Positions 1 to 6,172 of a DNA stretch of 7,261 bases are shown here, in pieces. The notes under the pieces were generated by a model. The model was not told where the DNA came from. It ran no database searches and saw only the letters and a program-made list of their open reading frames with translations. Within the stretch, counting starts at the first letter, position 1; the number at the start of each line of letters is the position of its first letter. The stretch is taken from the NCBI GenBank assembly GCA_947627125.1, contig CANQUY010000089.1:1-7261 (forward strand), written 5' to 3'. This DNA comes from an uncultured Clostridia bacterium. Its GTDB lineage: Bacteria > Bacillota > Clostridia > Christensenellales > Borkfalkiaceae. The position numbers and the translations under genes were made by a program.

Positions 1-1853
1 ACGGGCTGGCCGCCGAGCGCCTCGAAGAGGCCCTCGAAGTCTGCCTGCTGCATGGGCTCGATCTTGGCGAGCGCCTTCTCTCTCTCCTCCACGGTGTCGG
101 CGCAAATCATTTCGCGGAATGCACCGATCCTTGCGGGATCGAAGAACATGTGCTCGGTACGGCAGAGGCCGATGCCCTGTGCGCCGAACGCCGCCGCCTG
201 TTTTGCATCCTTGGGCGTATCCGCGTTGGTGCGGACGCCGAGCGACTTGTATTTGTCTGCAAGTTCCATGATCCTGCCGAAGTAGCCGCTGTTGGGGTCT
301 GCGGGAACGGTGGGAATGAGGCAATCGTAGATCTTGCCGGTGGAGCCGTCCAAGGAGAGCGCGTCGCCCTCGTGATAGGTCTTGCCGGCTAAGGTGAACT
401 GCTTGTTCTCTTCATCCATCTTGATGTCGCCGCAGCCGGAAACGCAGCAGGTTCCCATGCCGCGGGCAACGACTGCCGCGTGGGAGGTCTGGCCGCCGCG
501 GACGGTGAGAATGCCCTGTGCGAACTTCATGCCCTCGATGTCCTCGGGGGAAGTTTCAAGTCTGACGAGGACAACTTTCTTGCCCTGTTTGCCTTCCTTG
601 ACGGCGTCCTCTGCCGTGAACACGATGGTGCCCGCAGCCGCGCCGGGGGAAGCGGCGATACCCTTGCCGACGACGTCCTTTTTATCCGCTTCCGCAAGAG
701 CCTTGGGATCGAACTGAGGGTGAAGGAGCATGTCGAGGGACTTCGCGTCGATCTGCATGAGAGCTTCCTGCTCGGAGATCATGCCCTCGTCGATGAGGTC
801 GCATGCGATCTTGATGGCCGCCGCCGCGGTGCGCTTGCCGTTACGGGTCTGGAGCATGTAGAGCTTCTCGTTCTCGACGGTGAACTCCATGTCCTGCATG
901 TCGCGGTAGTGCGATTCAAGGATATTGCAGACATCCTGAAACTGCTTGTAGACGGCGGGGAACACCTTTGCCATCTCGGCAATGGGCATGGGGGTGCGGA
1001 CGCCCGCAACGACGTCCTCGCCCTGTGCGTTGGTGAGGAATTCGCCCATGAGGCCCTTTTCGCCCGTGGCGGGATTGCGCGTGAACGCGACGCCCGTGCC
1101 GCAGTTGTCGCCCATGTTGCCGAACGCCATCATCTGCACGTTGACCGCGGTGCCCCAGCTGTAGGGAATGTCGTGGTCCATACGGTAGACGTTCGCACGG
1201 GGGTTGTCCCACGAACGGAACACGGCCTTGATGGCCTCGAAGAGCTGTTCCTTGGGATCGGAGGGGAAGTCCTTTCCGATCTTGGACTTGTATTCCGCCT
1301 TGAACTGTTCGGCAAGGGTCTTGAGGTCGTTCGCGTCGAGCTCAACGTCCTGCTTCACACCCTTCTTTTCCTTCATCTCGTCGATGAGCTTCTCGAAATA
1401 TTTCTTGCCGACTTCCATGACGACGTCGGAGAACATTTGAATGAATCTCCTGTAGCAGTCATAGGCCCAGCGGGGATTGCCCGACTTCTTCGCGAGAACT
1501 TCAACGACGTCCTCGTTGAGGCCAAGGTTCAGAATGGTGTCCATCATGCCGGGCATGGAAGCGCGTGCGCCCGAACGGACGGAAACGAGAAGGGGATTTT
1601 CCCTGTCGCCGAACTTCTTGCCGGTGATGTGTTCCATCTTGTCGATGTATTCCATGATCTCGGCACGGATCTCATCGTTGATCTGGCGGCCGTCCTCATA
1701 GTACTGCGTGCAGGCCTCGGTCGTGATGGTGAAGCCCTGCGGGACGGGAAGACCGATGTTGGTCATCTCCGCGAGGTTCGCGCCCTTACCGCCGAGGAGT
1801 TCGCGCATGTTCGCGTTGCCTTCTGTGAAAAGGTAACAATACTTTTTTGCCAT
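1..1853 (-). CDS. ppdK: Pyruvate,phosphate dikinase, C-terminus cut by window edge
   Basis: Interconverts pyruvate + ATP + phosphate and PEP + AMP + PPi in the cytoplasm; in anaerobes it often runs glycolytically, making ATP from PEP and PPi. About 617 residues are visible of a family length near 875. The ATP-grasp part comes first: GGKGANLAEM with Lys23, and SVRSGA with Arg93, which match the ATP-site Lys and Arg of the family. The swivelling phosphohistidine domain follows, with GGQTSHAAVVARGMG; the phosphorylated His is residue 458 and the Thr two positions earlier (456) is where the PDRP/DUF299 regulator acts in this family. The PEP/pyruvate barrel begins with GLCRTEHMFF (Arg565) and is cut at base 1. 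Start ATG 1853-1851 is set by CAGGAGGG nine bases upstream. It is transcribed away from the kinase gene at 2557, from its own promoter. The family more often has Met than Gln before TSH. Identification is very secure. Confidence 0.97.
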   Translation of the reverse strand, partial: MAKKYCYLFTEGNANMRELLGGKGANLAEMTNIGLPVPQGFTITTEACTQYYEDGRQINDEIRAEIMEYIDKMEHITGKKFGDRENPLLVSVRSGARASMPGMMDTILNLGLNEDVVEVLAKKSGNPRWAYDCYRRFIQMFSDVVMEVGKKYFEKLIDEMKEKKGVKQDVELDANDLKTLAEQFKAEYKSKIGKDFPSDPKEQLFEAIKAVFRSWDNPRANVYRMDHDIPYSWGTAVNVQMMAFGNMGDNCGTGVAFTRNPATGEKGLMGEFLTNAQGEDVVAGVRTPMPIAEMAKVFPAVYKQFQDVCNILESHYRDMQDMEFTVENEKLYMLQTRNGKRTAAAAIKIACDLIDEGMISEQEALMQIDAKSLDMLLHPQFDPKALAEADKKDVVGKGIAASPGAAAGTIVFTAEDAVKEGKQGKKVVLVRLETSPEDIEGMKFAQGILTVRGGQTSHAAVVARGMGTCCVSGCGDIKMDEENKQFTLAGKTYHEGDALSLDGSTGKIYDCLIPTVPADPNSGYFGRIMELADKYKSLGVRTNADTPKDAKQAAAFGAQGIGLCRTEHMFFDPARIGAFREMICADTVEEREKALAKIEPMQQADFEGLFEALGGQP

Positions 1854-1862
1854 AAATAACTA

Positions 1863-1870
1863 CCCTCCTG
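1863..1870 (-). promoter_or_regulatory. Ribosome binding site of ppdK
   Basis: CAGGAGGG on the minus strand lies 9 bases before the ATG at 1853. It is a near-perfect Shine-Dalgarno sequence and fixes the ppdK start. Confidence 0.9.
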
Positions 1871-1895
1871 TATTTATCGGAATTTACCAAATGCC

Positions 1896-1924
1896 ATTAT
1901 ACACGAATTCGGACGAAAACACAA
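1896..1924 (-). promoter_or_regulatory. Sigma-70-type promoter of ppdK
   Basis: Minus strand: TTGTGT (1924-1919), a 17-base spacer and a perfect TATAAT (1901-1896). Transcription would start near 1889, giving a leader of about 36 nt that contains the Shine-Dalgarno. The -35 matches consensus at only 3 of 6, but an A/T-rich stretch just upstream (about 1925-1945) could act as an UP element. No operator is visible. Confidence 0.8.
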
Positions 1925-2009
1925 GTCTTTCTATGAAAATTTTTCCGAAAAAGGGAGAAATCGGTGAAATTCCCCCCTTTCGCATGTCTATGAGGCCCGC
2001 ACACAGCCA

Positions 2010-2082
2010 TTCTGCTCACGTCATGGTGCCCCGCACGCATTCTATTGACGTCTAAGCGCGGGGCAGGGTGACGTATTCAGAA
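2010..2082. repeat. Long interrupted palindrome with regular 3-nt internal loops
   Basis: Nested arms pair as TTCTG (2010-2014) with CAGAA (2078-2082), ACGTCA (2018-2023) with TGACGT (2069-2074), and TGCCCCGC (2027-2034) with GCGGGGCA (2058-2065). Every pair of segments is separated by exactly 3 unpaired bases per side, around a 23-base centre. That makes 19 bp of stem. There is no T-tract, so it is not an ordinary terminator. A related element lies at 3405-3560. Confidence 0.8.
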
Positions 2083-2110
2083 CGTCGGGGCAGGAACACA
2101 GCCCCCGTCC

Positions 2111-2361
2111 TCATCCCGAGCGTAGCGAGCGGATCTCGTAGACCAACGGCAGTAGCCCCGCGTCATTCTGAGAAACGGAGAAAGAACGAAGTCATAAGGA
2201 CTTAACCCGAAGAATCTCGCGGCGAATGTCTGTAAAACATGCGGCGAGATGCTTCGGTATAGCCCTCGCAGACTGCGTTCATACTCCCCTTCTCAGCATG
2301 ACGCCGCACACACGGGCTTCCGTGCGTTTTATGGGATTCTTCGCTACGCTCAGAATGAGCG
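2111..2361. repeat. Repeat array A: four members of the TCATnCTGAG family
   Basis: Four structured repeat units in order: short type M1 (2111-2137, with ATCC/GGAT arms), long type M2 (2155-2224), long type M3 (2241-2307, an inverted-orientation relative of M2), and short type M4 (2333-2361). M3 has arms GCGGCG-ag-ATGCT and AGCAT-ga-CGCCGC around an apical CGCA-GAC-TGCG hairpin. M4 ends with the perfect hairpin CGCTCA-GAA-TGAGCG (2347-2361). Between M3 and M4 lies another hairpin, CACGG-GCTT-CCGTG. Open frames here, including a minus-strand one that spells HSERSEES, are translations of the repeat and not genes. Confidence 0.88.
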
Positions 2362-2398
2362 GGCTGGGCAGGATGAGCGCACGGGGCAGGATGAGCGC
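2351..2398. repeat. Short 18-bp tandem repeat of the M4 tail
   Basis: GGGCAGGATGAGCGC occurs at 2366-2380 and again at 2384-2398 (period 18). A diverged third copy of the AGAATGAGCG core is at 2352-2361. It appears to be local amplification of the outer arm of the M4 unit. The rest, up to about 2440, is G-rich low-complexity sequence without a gene. Confidence 0.7.
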
Positions 2399-2476
2399 GC
2401 GGGGGCACGGGCGAGCGCGGGAGCGCGGGAGGCGAAAAGTATTTACAAAATACGATCATAAATTTCAAAACGAGGC

Positions 2477-2505
2477 TTTACTTTCCGCCGTTTTGGGTGT
2501 ATAAT
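2477..2505 (+). promoter_or_regulatory. Sigma-70-type promoter of the APH-fold kinase gene
   Basis: TTTACT (2477-2482), 17 bases, then a perfect TATAAT (2500-2505). The predicted start is near 2512, giving a leader of about 45 nt. The -10 box overlaps a GTG at 2497 that opens the longest reading frame, which argues strongly against that GTG being the translation start. Confidence 0.8.
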
Positions 2506-2522
2506 GCTCTTGAAAAGAAATT

Positions 2523-2539
2523 GCGGGATAATTCCCCGC
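2523..2539 (+). promoter_or_regulatory. Hairpin in the 5' leader of the kinase gene
   Basis: GCGGG (2523-2527) pairs with CCCGC (2535-2539) over a 7-base loop, near the predicted 5' end of the mRNA and 7 bases before the Shine-Dalgarno. It could stabilise the transcript or modulate initiation. No T-tract follows, so it is not an attenuator terminator. The function is inference. Confidence 0.4.
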
Positions 2540-2546
2540 GCGATTT

Positions 2547-2551
2547 GGAGG
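2547..2551 (+). promoter_or_regulatory. Ribosome binding site of the kinase gene
   Basis: GGAGG followed by 5 bases and ATG at 2557. It selects this ATG over the in-frame GTG at 2497. Confidence 0.85.
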
Positions 2552-2556
2552 AATTT

Positions 2557-3297
2557 ATGGAATTGATTCATGAAAGCGCAGGCAAAAAACTCTACCGCGA
2601 CGGCGACAAGCTCATCAAGTCCTTCGACGAAACCTATTCCAAGGCGGGGATCCTGAATGAAGCCCTCAACCAGGCGCGCGTTGAGGAAACGGGGCTCCAC
2701 ATTTCCAGGGTGCTCGGCGTTGAGGTCATCGACGGGAAGTGGTCGCTCATCTGGGAGTTCATCGAGGGGGACACGTTAGAGGAACTCATGCAGAGGAATC
2801 CCGAAAAAATCGACGAATATGTGGAGTTTTTCGTCGATTTGCAGATCAAAATGAGCAAAGAAAAAGTGCCTCTTTTGGGGCACCTGAGGGACAAGATGCA
2901 TGCCAAGATCTCGGCGAGCGGATTCCCCGCGACCGTCCGTTACGACCTGCACATTCGGCTCGACGGGCTTCCCCGCCACAACAAACTCTGCCACGGAGAT
3001 TTTCAGCCCTCCAACGTCATCATCACGAAGGACGGCACGCCGTACATTATAGACTGGTCGCACGCGACGCAGGGGAACGGTTCGGCCGACGCCGCGAGGA
3101 CGTACCTCATCTTCAAATTGCAGAAGCGTGATGAACTCGCGGAGAAGTATTTGAAACTGTTCTGCGAGAAAACGGACACGGCCATTCAATACGTCCAGCG
3201 GATCCTGCCCATCGTGGCGGCTTCGCAGTCGGTGAAGAAGAAACCCGAGGAGGCGGAATTCCTCTCCAAGTGGGTAAATGTGAGCGATTGGCAGTAA
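2557..3297 (+). CDS. APH/choline-kinase-fold phosphotransferase of unknown substrate
   Basis: 246-residue cytoplasmic kinase of the aminoglycoside phosphotransferase superfamily (Pfam APH), which transfers the ATP gamma-phosphate to a small-molecule hydroxyl. Visible motifs: a probable ATP-binding Lys in KLIKSF (Lys21), the helix-C-like Glu in NEALNQA (Glu35), a hinge WEFIEGDTL (about 67-74), catalytic loop LCHGDFQPSN with Asp148 and Asn153, and metal-binding IIDW with Asp166. The N-terminal loop (ESAGKKLYRDG) is poorer in glycine than typical. The start is ATG 2557, chosen for its GGAGG; the upstream GTG would lie inside the promoter. The gene is monocistronic, with its own promoter and a strong terminator. 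It resembles compact uncharacterised APH proteins of anaerobes (TIGR02172-like) more than resistance enzymes, so a resistance role should not be assumed. Fold sure, substrate unknown. Confidence 0.9.
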   Translation: MELIHESAGKKLYRDGDKLIKSFDETYSKAGILNEALNQARVEETGLHISRVLGVEVIDGKWSLIWEFIEGDTLEELMQRNPEKIDEYVEFFVDLQIKMSKEKVPLLGHLRDKMHAKISASGFPATVRYDLHIRLDGLPRHNKLCHGDFQPSNVIITKDGTPYIIDWSHATQGNGSADAARTYLIFKLQKRDELAEKYLKLFCEKTDTAIQYVQRILPIVAASQSVKKKPEEAEFLSKWVNVSDWQ

Positions 3298-3329
3298 AAT
3301 TTGCAACTTATGTGCGATTTTAAACATGT

Positions 3330-3355
3330 GGGGCGGAAAACCGCCCCTCTTTTTT
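3330..3355 (+). terminator. Rho-independent terminator after the kinase gene
   Basis: GGGGCGG (3330-3336), loop AAAA, CCGCCCC (3341-3347), then TCTTTTTT. A perfect 7-bp GC-rich stem with a T-tract, about 33 bases after the stop codon. It lacks a T-tract on the other strand, so it works for the plus strand only. Confidence 0.95.
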
Positions 3356-3404
3356 ATCTTAGTGAATGCCGCTCATGCTGAGGCGGGCACTTTGGAGGCG
3401 TTCC

Positions 3405-3560
3405 GATCACGTCATGGTGAGCCGCCGCTGTCCTTGCGGCGTGTCGAACCATCACCTTATTGCTGCGGTGACCCTTCGACGTTGCTACTTCGCGCTACGC
3501 GCTCGTGCCGCGCTTAGTGCAATAAGAATGCGCGCGGGGCAGGGTGACGCTATTAGAACG
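3405..3560. repeat. Composite palindrome related to 2010-2082
   Basis: The left flank TCACGTCATGGTG (3407-3419) and right flank GCGGGGCAGGGTGACG (3534-3549) match the flanks of the 2010-2082 palindrome in the same orientation. The centre is about 85 bases longer and contains a second nested hairpin: GTCGAA (3443-3448)-cca-TCACC (3452-3456), 10-base loop, GGTGA (3467-3471)-ccc-TTCGAC (3475-3480). CTTATTGC (3456-3463) is also complementary to GCAATAAG (3519-3526). No credible gene lies here. Between the terminator and 3404 nothing else is recognised. Confidence 0.72.
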
Positions 3561-3576
3561 GCGGGGCGTGTACTTT

Positions 3577-4109
3577 GCTGCGAGATGCTTCGGTACGGCC
3601 CTCGCAGACTGCGTTCATACCCCCCCCCTCTCTCTCAGCATGACGCCGCCCTCTCAGGCCTCATCCCGAGCGTAGCGAGCGGATCTCATAGACTGACGGA
3701 ACCAGCCCCGCGTCATTCTGAGAAATGGACGCAGGACGAGAGGACGGGAATTGACCCGAAGAATCTCGCGGGACAATCGTAAAGCACGCGGCGAGATGCT
3801 TCGGTACGGCCCTCGCGGACTGCGTTCAAACTCTCCTTCTCAGCATGACGCCGCCCTCACAGGCCTCATCCCGAGCGTAGCGAGCGGATCTCATAGACCG
3901 ACGGAACCAGCCCCGCGTCATTCTGAGAACGATAGCAGGACGAGAGGACGGGAATTGACCCGAAGAATCTCGCGGGGCAACCGTAAAGCACGCGGCGAGA
4001 TGCTTCGGTACGGCTCTCGTAGACTACGTTCATACTCTCCTTCTCAGCATGACGCCGCGACAGGCCGCCGTTGGTTTAATGGGATTCTTCGCTGCGCTCA
4101 GAATGAGCG
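3577..4109. repeat. Repeat array B with 204-211 bp tandem units
   Basis: Order M3 (3577-3649), M1 (3661-3687), M2 (3705-3774), M3 (3788-3854), M1 (3866-3892), M2 (3910-3978), M3 (3992-4058), M4 (4081-4109). The M3-M1-M2 block is duplicated in tandem: the motif GCGAGATGCTTCGGTA begins at 3580, 3791 and 3995, so the periods are 211 and 204. The best M2 copy has GCCCCGCG-tc-ATTCT (3910-3924) pairing with AGAAT-ct-CGCGGGGC (3964-3978), 13 bp. Open frames across it are repeat translations. After it, 4110-4140 holds nothing I recognise. Confidence 0.9.
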
Positions 4110-4140
4110 AAAGACCCGGAATGAGCAGACGGGGAAGTGT

Positions 4141-5052
4141 TCATGACGTATGGGCGAAAGCGGGAGGGGACCAGAGGGAGAGGTCGCCGAGGGGAAATTC
4201 CTCGGATGCCGCCTCGCGCTTCCATTTCTCCAGATGGGCGATCGCGTCCGCGTCCATGCCCTGCGCTCGCGCCGTTTCCAGCATATAAGTTGCATATTGT
4301 TCGTTTCTGCGGCGAAGGTCAAAGCCCTCGGGCACGAGATAGGCGCACCCGAGGTCCTTCCCGAGTACGACGGAGAGATAGAATAAATTCTTCGCATAAT
4401 AGGCGTTTATCGCGTGATTCCGCTCCATGAGCGCGTCAATATTTTTGGGGTTTTGTCGTGAAAAAACGACAGATATGTGCGCATTTTTGGAAAATTCCTC
4501 CCGCATTTCAAGGACGGAAAGCGGCCTTTCCCCATTCGAAACATAGCCGCCCGTTGTGGGATCGAGCATGATCCATGCCCCGCGGGCGCGGTCGAAGATC
4601 TCGCAGACGATATGGTTGTCGCAGTCGTAGGGTGAAGCGGGGTAGAGGCCGACACGGCGGGCATAGATGCCGAGCGCAAGACAGCACGCCTGCAAAATGA
4701 GCGACTTGGCCGCGCAGTTGATCCCATGCTCGGGACGGCCGAAGCTGTAGCGGAGCAGGGAAAGCGCGTCAAAGGGAACAGTGCGGCTCTCTTGGCTCAA
4801 CGCATAGTCCCCCTTGTGCGTGAGGTGTTTTGCGAGGTGGCGGTTCACCCGAAGCGCACGGTCGAAATCCGTCCCCTTGCCTGCGACCTTTTCGATCTGA
4901 AATTCGGCCTTTATCGCGCTATAAGTTGCATTTTTGAAGTCGAAGGAGCTCTGTTTCGGCTCCCCCTTCCGAAAGTTCGGCGCGTTGAAAAGAATACCGC
5001 CGTAGATCCGAAGGAGCTCTTCGTCGAGCTCCCGCTGTTCCTGTCGATTCAT
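4141..5052 (-). CDS. Cytoplasmic transglutaminase-like protein with intact Cys-His-Asp triad
   Basis: 303 residues, no signal peptide and no membrane segment, so probably cytoplasmic. A transglutaminase-like (papain-fold) core is visible at about 70-170: GINCAAKS with nucleophile Cys113, DNHIVCEIF with His147, and WIMLDPT with Asp164, in the order and spacing of the superfamily triad. Members act as proteases, peptidases or acyl-transferring enzymes; the substrate cannot be read from the sequence. After the core come GERPLSVLEMREEF and a helical C-terminal region of about 120 residues without a known motif. The start is ATG 5052, with AAGGAG seven bases upstream. An ATG 11 codons earlier (5085) has no ribosome binding site and would add only a Lys/Arg-rich tail. 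No convincing promoter or T-tract terminator was found. It is 388 bases downstream of the GDPD gene across repeats, so co-transcription is doubtful. Confidence 0.85.
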   Translation of the reverse strand: MNRQEQRELDEELLRIYGGILFNAPNFRKGEPKQSSFDFKNATYSAIKAEFQIEKVAGKGTDFDRALRVNRHLAKHLTHKGDYALSQESRTVPFDALSLLRYSFGRPEHGINCAAKSLILQACCLALGIYARRVGLYPASPYDCDNHIVCEIFDRARGAWIMLDPTTGGYVSNGERPLSVLEMREEFSKNAHISVVFSRQNPKNIDALMERNHAINAYYAKNLFYLSVVLGKDLGCAYLVPEGFDLRRRNEQYATYMLETARAQGMDADAIAHLEKWKREAASEEFPLGDLSLWSPPAFAHTS

Positions 5053-5059
5053 GGTTTTT

Positions 5060-5065
5060 CTCCTT
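5060..5065 (-). promoter_or_regulatory. Ribosome binding site of the transglutaminase-like gene
   Basis: AAGGAG on the minus strand, 7 bases before ATG 5052. It decides the start against the ATG at 5085. The 5066-5147 stretch upstream shows no clear -35/-10 pair. Confidence 0.85.
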
Positions 5066-5147
5066 TTTTTGGATTTTCGCGCCATACGGAGCGAAGGTAA
5101 TGCGGACGGGGGGCTGTGGCTTATGCTGAGGCGGGGGCGTTTTCTTT

Positions 5148-5353
5148 GCGGCGAGATGCTTCGGTACAGCTTTCATTGACTGCGTTTGGCTCTCCTTCTC
5201 AGCATGACGCCGCCACACACGGGCCTCCGTTGGTTTTATGGGATTCTTCGCTACGCTCAGAATGAGCGAGCGAGGGCGGGATGAGCGGGCGGGAGCATAG
5301 GCCGCCGTTGGTTTTACGGGATTCTCTCGCCCCTTGCGGGGCTCGGAATGAGG
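5148..5353. repeat. Repeat array C: three members of the TCATnCTGAG family
   Basis: M3 (5148-5213), M4 (5240-5268) and an M4 variant (5318-5353). The variant keeps the outer GGGATTCT and GGAATGAG arms but has a different centre with its own hairpin, GCCCC-TTGC-GGGGC. M3 here has a decayed apical hairpin. The linker CCGTTGGTTTTA before both M4 units also precedes M4 in array B as CCGTTGGTTTAA. No gene is credible in it. Confidence 0.85.
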
Positions 5354-5376
5354 GAACGGGGCCCGCGAGGTTCAAA

Positions 5377-5423
5377 CCCCTCAGTCACTACGTAACAGCT
5401 CCCCTACAAGGGGAGCCAAGGGG
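5377..5423. repeat. Three-arm foldable repeat, copy 1
   Basis: Outer stem CCCCT (5377-5381) with AGGGG (5419-5423). Arm 1 is GTCAC-TAC-GTAAC (5384-5396), with one mismatch. Arm 2 is GCTCCCC-TACAA-GGGGAGC (5398-5416), a perfect 7 bp. It lies 18 bases past the GDPD stop codon. There is no T-tract, so it is a poor intrinsic terminator, though it may protect the 3' end. A nearly identical copy is at 6591-6636. Confidence 0.8.
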
Positions 5424-5440
5424 CCGCCCATACCCCTTTA

Positions 5441-6166
5441 CTACGGCAAAAAATTTTCAAATATGATATTGTGGACGTGGTTGAGGGCGGCGCGGGCCTC
5501 CGCTTCGGAGCGGATCACCCACGCGAGCTTGATCCCCTTGAAACGGGCAAGTTTCTTTCGCGGTAGGTCCTCCTTGCGGTAGCTGATAAAGTCGGGCTTC
5601 ACCCAAAAATTCAGCGACATATGTTTGATAATATGCCCCTCTATCCCCTTCGCCGCGCCCTTTTCCGCCGTCCCCAAAATGCCGCAGAGAGCCGCGGGAC
5701 AGAGCTCTTTATACGCCTTGACATAGAGCGGGTTGAAGGACTGCACGGCGTATTCTCCCCTATATGCCTTGAGGAGATCGTACATCGCCGCGGCGACCTC
5801 CTTCCCCTTGACATGCGGCATGTTTTTGATCTCAATAAGGAGCGGAACGCGCCCGCCGATTACCTGTAAAAAGTCCGAAAACAGCGGGATATGTGCGATA
5901 TTTGACTGCATTGAAGGGCGGAGGGGCAAGGACGCGAGGTCCGCGTAGGTGCATTCGGAAACGGGGCGGGGGTCGCCCGTCATGCGGAGGAGATCGTCAT
6001 CGTGAAAGATGACGAGTTGTTTATCCTTGGTGAAACGGACGTCCGTTTCGATGGCGTAGCCGTGTCCGATGGCGGCGAGAAAGGCGGGCATGGAGTTTTC
6101 GGGCTTCGTCCCGTCATGCAGACCGCGGTGGGCGATGGGCGTTTGTTTCAAAAAGTCGGCGCTCAT
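5441..6166 (-). CDS. ugpQ: Glycerophosphodiester phosphodiesterase, cytoplasmic
   Basis: 241 residues, the usual length of single-domain GDPD enzymes, which hydrolyse glycerophosphodiesters from phospholipid turnover to glycerol 3-phosphate and an alcohol. Signatures in order: IAHRGLHDG with His13 and Arg14, PENS (Glu23, Asn24), IETDVRFTKD with metal ligands Glu40 and Asp42, VIFHDD with catalytic His55, LLIEIK with Glu112 and Lys114, then QSFNP. All catalytic and metal residues are present. No signal peptide, so it is ugpQ-like rather than secreted glpQ-like; the symbol is by family. Start ATG 6166 is the only option: a TAA lies in frame four codons upstream (6177-6175) and the next Met would delete the His13 motif. 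No Shine-Dalgarno precedes it, and the -10 box ends 6 bases before the ATG, so the mRNA may be leaderless. It is transcribed divergently from lepA. Confidence 0.93.
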   Translation of the reverse strand: MSADFLKQTPIAHRGLHDGTKPENSMPAFLAAIGHGYAIETDVRFTKDKQLVIFHDDDLLRMTGDPRPVSECTYADLASLPLRPSMQSNIAHIPLFSDFLQVIGGRVPLLIEIKNMPHVKGKEVAAAMYDLLKAYRGEYAVQSFNPLYVKAYKELCPAALCGILGTAEKGAAKGIEGHIIKHMSLNFWVKPDFISYRKEDLPRKKLARFKGIKLAWVIRSEAEARAALNHVHNIIFENFLP

Positions 6167-6172
6167 GTTTCG

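Noticed and set aside
1..1853. The first gene as PEP synthase or PTS enzyme I.
   Set aside because: The N-terminal GGKGANLAEM, the position of the phospho-His at 458 and the TSHAAVVARGMG motif fit pyruvate,phosphate dikinase.
480..1859. A 459-codon open frame on the plus strand opposite ppdK.
   Set aside because: It begins with a GTG lacking a ribosome binding site, lies wholly antisense to the highly conserved ppdK, and its His/Leu/Asp/Val-rich translation looks like the complement of GC-biased codons.
1925..1980. A terminator from the AAAGGG and CCCCCTTT runs near 1950-1980.
   Set aside because: The pairing needs a 2-base bulge and a large loop and has no T-tract; no gene ends there.
2202..2468. 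Open frames in arrays A, B and D (for example one containing HSERSEES on the minus strand, and 3751-4146 on the plus strand).
   Set aside because: They are translations of the dispersed repeats, recur with the repeats and have no independent start signals.
2497..2556. A 20-codon N-terminal extension of the kinase from a GTG at 2497.
   Set aside because: The GTG overlaps the TATAAT box, so it would not be in the mRNA; ATG 2557 has a good Shine-Dalgarno.
3577..4109. A CRISPR array, suggested by regularly recurring sequence.
   Set aside because: Periods are 204-211 bp, the intervening sequence is also repeated rather than unique, and no cas gene is present.
4095..4110. The hairpin CGCTCA-GAA-TGAGCG as a terminator for the transglutaminase-like gene.
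   Set aside because: It is part of repeat M4, is found at other M4 units regardless of gene ends, and has no T-tract on the minus strand.
5053..5085. A longer start for the transglutaminase-like protein at ATG 5085.
   Set aside because: No ribosome binding site precedes it, while AAGGAG sits 7 bases before ATG 5052.
5363..5423. A tRNA, suggested by GGTTCAAACC and adjacent stems.
   Set aside because: No acceptor stem, D arm or anticodon arm can be formed; the stems belong to the three-arm repeat.
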